Positions 5,524 to 8,524 of a stretch of 8,524 nt of DNA are shown here, piece by piece. This DNA comes from an uncultured Coriobacteriaceae bacterium. Lineage in GTDB: Bacteria > Actinomycetota > Coriobacteriia > Coriobacteriales > Atopobiaceae. Position 1 is the stretch's first letter. Every line of letters begins with the position of its first letter. A program made the translations under genes and the position numbers. Below the pieces are notes generated by a model, which was not told the origin of the DNA, made no database searches, and saw nothing but the letters and a program-made list of their open reading frames with translations. The stretch is from assembly GCA_902766805.1 (NCBI GenBank), contig CACXFF010000281.1, positions 1-8,524 on the forward strand, written 5' to 3'.

Positions 5524-7737
5524 CTACCACTTGCGGTGCGGCCGCGGGTGCGTGAACTTCTCGATGCACAGGGCAAGCTCGCCGACATAGATGAGCTCGC
5601 GCGGGTCGTCAACCCACACCAGGTCGGGCACGTACGCCATCGGGATCGTGCGCCAGAGCCACTCGCGCAGCTCGTCCATATCGCGCACGAGCGGCGACGA
5701 CACGTAGACCACGTCAGGAGAGACCGTGCATATGCTCGCCACGAGGTAATTGGCCACGATCTCCGTCATGCCCTCGTAGGTCCATGGCATCTCCAACGGA
5801 TCGCCCGAGAGGCCCATGAGCCACAGCACCGGCTCCATCTCGCCCGCGTAGTTGAGGCGGCCCTTGACCAGGTGCCCGTCGCTCACGATGCCCTCGCTGC
5901 AGGGCAGCTGGCCCGTGCGCTGGATATGGAAGACCGCCGAGTCGTACTTGTCCTGGGTCATGTAGCAGCCCATGGCGGCGGCATTGGCGTCGTTGTCCAG
6001 GTAGACCTCGATGCCGTAGCGCTTCTCGAGCTGGCGGCCCAGGTCGTAGTCGCGCAGGTCGGTCGCCGGCATGGAGACCGACTCGCGGTTGATGATGCCG
6101 GGCAGGGCGATGCCCACGGCGTCGAGTGCGGACACGTCGATGCCGTCCACCTTGACCGTGGCCAGCACGTCCTCGATGTCGCGGAAGTTGACGTGCTTCT
6201 TGTACACGGTGCCGTCAAGCGCCACCTCGTCGCCCTTGAACACGCGATAGCCGATGACCGAGGTGTCCTCGCGCTGTTGGGCCGTGAGCACCATGACGTC
6301 GCACAGGCGGTCGACCGGGCGCACCATGCGCAGGGAACTGCCCGCGGCGTTGCGCTCGATGCCCTCGCCTACCGCATCGAGCAGCAGGTGCAGCGTGGCG
6401 TCCACGTCGAAGCGGGCAAAGATCGCACCCGGGATCTCGATGACCATGGCGTTCGGATAGGCGGCCTGCGCGTCGCTGCGGCGATAGCCCAGCTGCGGCG
6501 CCACCATGATCACGTCGTACTGCTCGTTGCGGCGGATGGCCAGGTCCAGTGGCTTGGCGCTGAACTCGTAGTGCAGCGACAGCGACTCGGCCAAGGCGTT
6601 GAGCCTGCGCTGGTAGATGCCCGTGGTGATGCCGGCGTTGCAGCACAGCAGCACGCGCGTGACGCCGCGCAGGTCGGTGCGCTCGAGCACCTCTGCCATC
6701 TCCATGAAGAGCTCTTCGCTGCGCAGCTCGTCGTTGAGCTCGAAGCGCACGCGGAACATCGGCTGGCCGTCGTTCTTGCGGACGATCTTCATCTCCACGA
6801 TCTCGGGGCCGTCGTTGCGCGGGTAGAACGTGATCCTGCCGAACATCGACTCCGTGGCGAGGCTGATGTGCTCGTTGTCGGTCCAGCTGATGGTGCAGCC
6901 GCGGATCCGACGCGAGAGCACCCACTCGCGGAAGGCCTTGCCCTGGCCCTCCACGCCGATCCACGACTCCTGGCAATAGGGCAAATGACGATGCACGCGG
7001 CCGTCGGGCAGCTTGCCAAGCGGCACGATCTGGCCATAGAGCACGCAGTGCTGCTTGTCGCGCAGCATGATGTCGTCGTGGTAGTGGCCGGCATACCACA
7101 TCTTGAGCCGGTCCTTGTCCAGCGCGTCGTCCACGCGCTGCAGGTAGGCCGTGAGCTCGTCGTCAATCTCGCGACTGGGGTCGTAGTGGCGCGCCATGGC
7201 GAAACGCCGCAGCCTGCGCGGTACCTCGTGGGTGAAGACGTAGTCCACTTGGAAGCCCACGCGCTCCAGGTTGGCCCAGCCCTCCTCGTATTCGCTCATG
7301 CTGGGCAGCTCGCGGGGCCACCAGCTCTTGCCGGCGACGCGGTTGGCGATGTCGTGCGACGGTGCGCCGCCCATGCAGAACCAACGTCCGTACGAGCCCA
7401 TCTCGTAGACTTGGCCGCGGAGCAGGTGGATGACGTTTTTGGTGCCCGGGAGCACAGAGACCTTGCCGCCGTGCCATTTCTTCACGGGGAAGGTGTACAG
7501 CAGGTCATAGTTCTCGTGGTTGCCGTCGACGAACAGCGTCGTCCAGGGACGGCTGTCGAGCCAGTCGATGAAGAACTTCTCCTCGAGCGTGATGGGGCTG
7601 TTCCACACCAGGCCGAAGTCGCCACAGATGACGAGGAAGTCGCTGCGCCGCAGCTTCATCCCCTGCGGCCAGCGCTCGGGGGTGAGCTTGCCGATGTCCA
7701 GCCAGCCATGAATGTCGCCCGTGACAAAAACCGCCAT
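5524..7737 (-). CDS. Metallophosphoesterase / PTS EIIB (Lac-Cel type) / ROK-like triple-domain fusion protein
   Basis: A 737-aa protein with three domains. Residues 1 to about 225 form a complete calcineurin-like metallophosphoesterase: GDIHG (D8, H10), CGDFG (D40), DGNHE (N73, H74), FTHE (H170) and GHYH (H218, H220). About 230-355 is a linker of unclear fold. About 358-460 resembles PTS EIIB of the lactose/cellobiose family: strand VTRVLL, then CCNAGITTG, with C366 aligning to the phosphorylated Cys of the CSAGMST loop, and later DVIMVAPQLGYR. About 480-737 has a ROK fold (GIALPG 542-547, LDNDANAAAMG 580-590, YAGE 630-633) but no DxGGT ATP loop, no CxCGxxGC zinc motif and no GEIGH histidine, so kinase activity is doubtful. 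The start at 7737 is chosen over 7833 because GGGGAGGA (7745-7752) lies 7 nt upstream and the phosphoesterase begins MAVFVTGDIHG. No membrane segment or helix-turn-helix is seen. Phosphatase substrate unknown; PTS-responsive control is inferred. Confidence 0.92.
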   Translation of the reverse strand: MAVFVTGDIHGWLDIGKLTPERWPQGMKLRRSDFLVICGDFGLVWNSPITLEEKFFIDWLDSRPWTTLFVDGNHENYDLLYTFPVKKWHGGKVSVLPGTKNVIHLLRGQVYEMGSYGRWFCMGGAPSHDIANRVAGKSWWPRELPSMSEYEEGWANLERVGFQVDYVFTHEVPRRLRRFAMARHYDPSREIDDELTAYLQRVDDALDKDRLKMWYAGHYHDDIMLRDKQHCVLYGQIVPLGKLPDGRVHRHLPYCQESWIGVEGQGKAFREWVLSRRIRGCTISWTDNEHISLATESMFGRITFYPRNDGPEIVEMKIVRKNDGQPMFRVRFELNDELRSEELFMEMAEVLERTDLRGVTRVLLCCNAGITTGIYQRRLNALAESLSLHYEFSAKPLDLAIRRNEQYDVIMVAPQLGYRRSDAQAAYPNAMVIEIPGAIFARFDVDATLHLLLDAVGEGIERNAAGSSLRMVRPVDRLCDVMVLTAQQREDTSVIGYRVFKGDEVALDGTVYKKHVNFRDIEDVLATVKVDGIDVSALDAVGIALPGIINRESVSMPATDLRDYDLGRQLEKRYGIEVYLDNDANAAAMGCYMTQDKYDSAVFHIQRTGQLPCSEGIVSDGHLVKGRLNYAGEMEPVLWLMGLSGDPLEMPWTYEGMTEIVANYLVASICTVSPDVVYVSSPLVRDMDELREWLWRTIPMAYVPDLVWVDDPRELIYVGELALCIEKFTHPRPHRKW

Positions 7738-7744
7738 GTTTGTG

Positions 7745-7752
7745 TCCTCCCC
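7745..7752 (-). promoter_or_regulatory. Ribosome binding site fixing the fusion-protein start
   Basis: It reads GGGGAGGA on the minus strand, 7 nt from the ATG at 7737. It supports the 737-aa form over the longer frame starting at 7833, whose 32 extra residues match nothing in the phosphoesterase family. Confidence 0.75.
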
Positions 7753-7876
7753 TGCCTGCGAGCGCCAAAAACAGCCCAGATGCAGTAGAAGATACGCGCA
7801 TTCGGCCCGCTGCGTGACGACCCATCCCACCAAAGGCGCGATACGACGGCCAAAGTCCTCCGTGTCACAGTCCTCT

Positions 7877-7931
7877 CAAAGACAAGTCTGCCACCCTCAA
7901 CCTGTACGTGAGCGTGGCAGACTTGTCTTTG
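7877..7931. repeat. Perfect 18-bp inverted repeat with 19-nt loop
   Basis: Arms 7877-7894 (CAAAGACAAGTCTGCCAC) and 7914-7931 are exact reverse complements. The loop of 19 nt contains a further CTCA/TGAG pair. Each arm itself carries AGAC-AA-GTCT, a small palindrome. It has only short T-tracts at its ends, so it may be a second terminator, a regulator-binding site, or a copy of a palindromic dispersed element. It is not explained by the neighbouring terminator, from which it is separated by 22 nt. Confidence 0.85.
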
Positions 7932-7953
7932 TGCTATGCCATCCGCTGAATAA

Positions 7954-7983
7954 AGATGCGGGAGCATCGCTGCTCCCGCATCT
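7954..7983 (-). terminator. Rho-independent terminator of the PTS EIIC gene
   Basis: A perfect 13-bp stem, AGATGCGGGAGCA (7954-7966) and its complement (7971-7983), around a 4-nt loop. It lies 22 nt beyond the permease stop codon. On the minus strand it is followed by TTATTC, a short T-rich tail. It likely separates the permease transcript from the fusion gene. Confidence 0.85.
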
Positions 7984-8005
7984 CCCCAGGGAAGGTGAGG
8001 CGTTT

Positions 8006-8524
8006 TTACTCGCTCACGGGCTTCTTCCAGAAGCTCAGGATGAGCGCACCGATGACGGAGCCAGCGACCAGAGCCACGGCATACATCACGGGGTTGCCAA
8101 TGATGGGGATGACCCAGAAGCCACCGTGGGGCGCGGGGCTGGTGCAGCCGAAGAGGGCGGAGAGAGCACCAGCAACAGCGGAGCCGATGATGCAGGACGG
8201 GATGACGTGGATCGGGTCGGCCGCCGCGAAGGGGATGGCGCCCTCGGAGATGAAGGACAGGCCCATGATGTAGTTGACCAGGCCGGCCTTCTTGTCTTCC
8301 TCGCTCCACTTGTTCTTGAAGAACGTGGTGGACAGGGCGATCACCAGCGGGGGAACCATGCCGCCGACCATGACGGAAGCCATGATGATCTTGCCGGCCT
8401 CGGTGCCCTCAGCGAGCATGGCGGTACCAAAGACGTACGCAGCCTTGTTGAATGGGCCGCCCATGTCGATGGACATCATGCCACCGACGATCGCGCCGAG
8501 CAGGACGAGGTTGGAGGTGCCAAG
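8006..8524 (-). CDS. PTS fructose-type EIIC permease (C-terminal part; 5' end off the window)
   Basis: The frame runs to the right edge (reading LGTSNLVLLGAIVGG before the first ATG at 8479), so this is a fragment of about 172 residues and the ATG at 8479 is internal. It matches the C-terminal half of fructose-family EIIC, the membrane channel that imports and phosphorylates fructose or a related sugar with EIIB. Hallmarks are SIDMGGPFNKAAYVFG, ISEGAIPFAAADP and PAPHGGFWV. Several hydrophobic segments (for example MASVMVGGMVPPLVIALS and NPVMYAVALVAGSVIGALIL) fit transmembrane helices. The TAA at 8006-8008 is followed by a strong terminator. Whether the same polypeptide carries EIIA and EIIB, as in FruA-type fusions, cannot be seen. 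The EIIB domain in the fusion gene downstream is of the Lac/Cel family, so it is probably not this permease's own EIIB. Confidence 0.93.
   Translation of the reverse strand, partial: LGTSNLVLLGAIVGGMMSIDMGGPFNKAAYVFGTAMLAEGTEAGKIIMASVMVGGMVPPLVIALSTTFFKNKWSEEDKKAGLVNYIMGLSFISEGAIPFAAADPIHVIPSCIIGSAVAGALSALFGCTSPAPHGGFWVIPIIGNPVMYAVALVAGSVIGALILSFWKKPVSE

Larger units (their letters stand above)
7738..8005. other. 268-bp intergenic region between the PTS permease gene and the fusion gene
   Basis: No gene is seen here. Working down the minus strand it holds the permease terminator (7954-7983), a perfect 18-bp inverted repeat (7877-7931), then about 140 bp that must carry the fusion-gene promoter. 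A weak -10 candidate, TATCTT (7789-7794, minus), is the best seen, with no good -35. Confidence 0.6.

Noticed and set aside
5536..7788. 750-aa open frame on the plus strand, antisense to the fusion gene
   Set aside because: It is a GC-bias shadow: Val/His/Ala/Arg-rich with no motif, while the minus-strand frame carries clear phosphoesterase, EIIB and ROK motifs.
7738..7833. Extended start of the fusion protein (32 extra residues)
   Set aside because: The GGGGAGGA site and the family-typical MAVFVTGDIHG start support 7737; the extension matches nothing.

Overview
The window is GC-rich, densely coded bacterial DNA with strong Shine-Dalgarno sites (AAAGGAG, AGGAGG, GGGGAGGA). GC-biased codon use, a cytosolic LacI-like-sensor/GGDEF protein, EAL proteins with repeated PAS-like domains, luxS and a fructose-type PTS together suggest an actinobacterial gut or oral anaerobe of the Coriobacteriia (Olsenella/Collinsella/Atopobium type). 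That placement is an inference from gene content and style; no rRNA or marker gene is present.

Left part (1-5470) is a signalling block. A 5'-truncated EAL phosphodiesterase with three C-terminal PAS-like domains (+) converges on luxS (-), with a bidirectional hairpin terminator between them. luxS is transcribed divergently from a 757-aa protein made of a LacI/periplasmic-binding-protein-like sensor with no DNA-binding domain, a helical/GAF-like middle and an intact GGDEF domain. A 73-aa four-cysteine protein follows 48 nt downstream, probably in the same operon, and the unit ends at a perfect 11-bp hairpin. A c-di-GMP-making enzyme and a c-di-GMP-degrading enzyme thus flank the AI-2 synthase/S-ribosylhomocysteine lyase gene.

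Right part (5524-8524, all minus strand) is sugar/PTS related. The standout is a 737-aa triple fusion: an intact metallophosphoesterase, a lactose/cellobiose-type PTS EIIB domain with its candidate phospho-cysteine, and a ROK-fold domain that lacks the usual ATP and zinc motifs. It looks like a PTS-linked regulator or sugar-phosphate phosphatase rather than a transporter subunit or sugar kinase. Upstream, across a 268-bp intergenic region, lies the C-terminal part of a fructose-type PTS EIIC permease. The gap holds a 13-bp-stem terminator for the permease gene and a separate perfect 18-bp inverted repeat that no gene explains.

Working picture (inference): the left block couples small-molecule sensing and methyl-cycle/AI-2 metabolism to c-di-GMP level; the right block couples PTS phosphorylation state to a phosphatase. 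No tRNA, rRNA, CRISPR array, transposase or integrase was seen.
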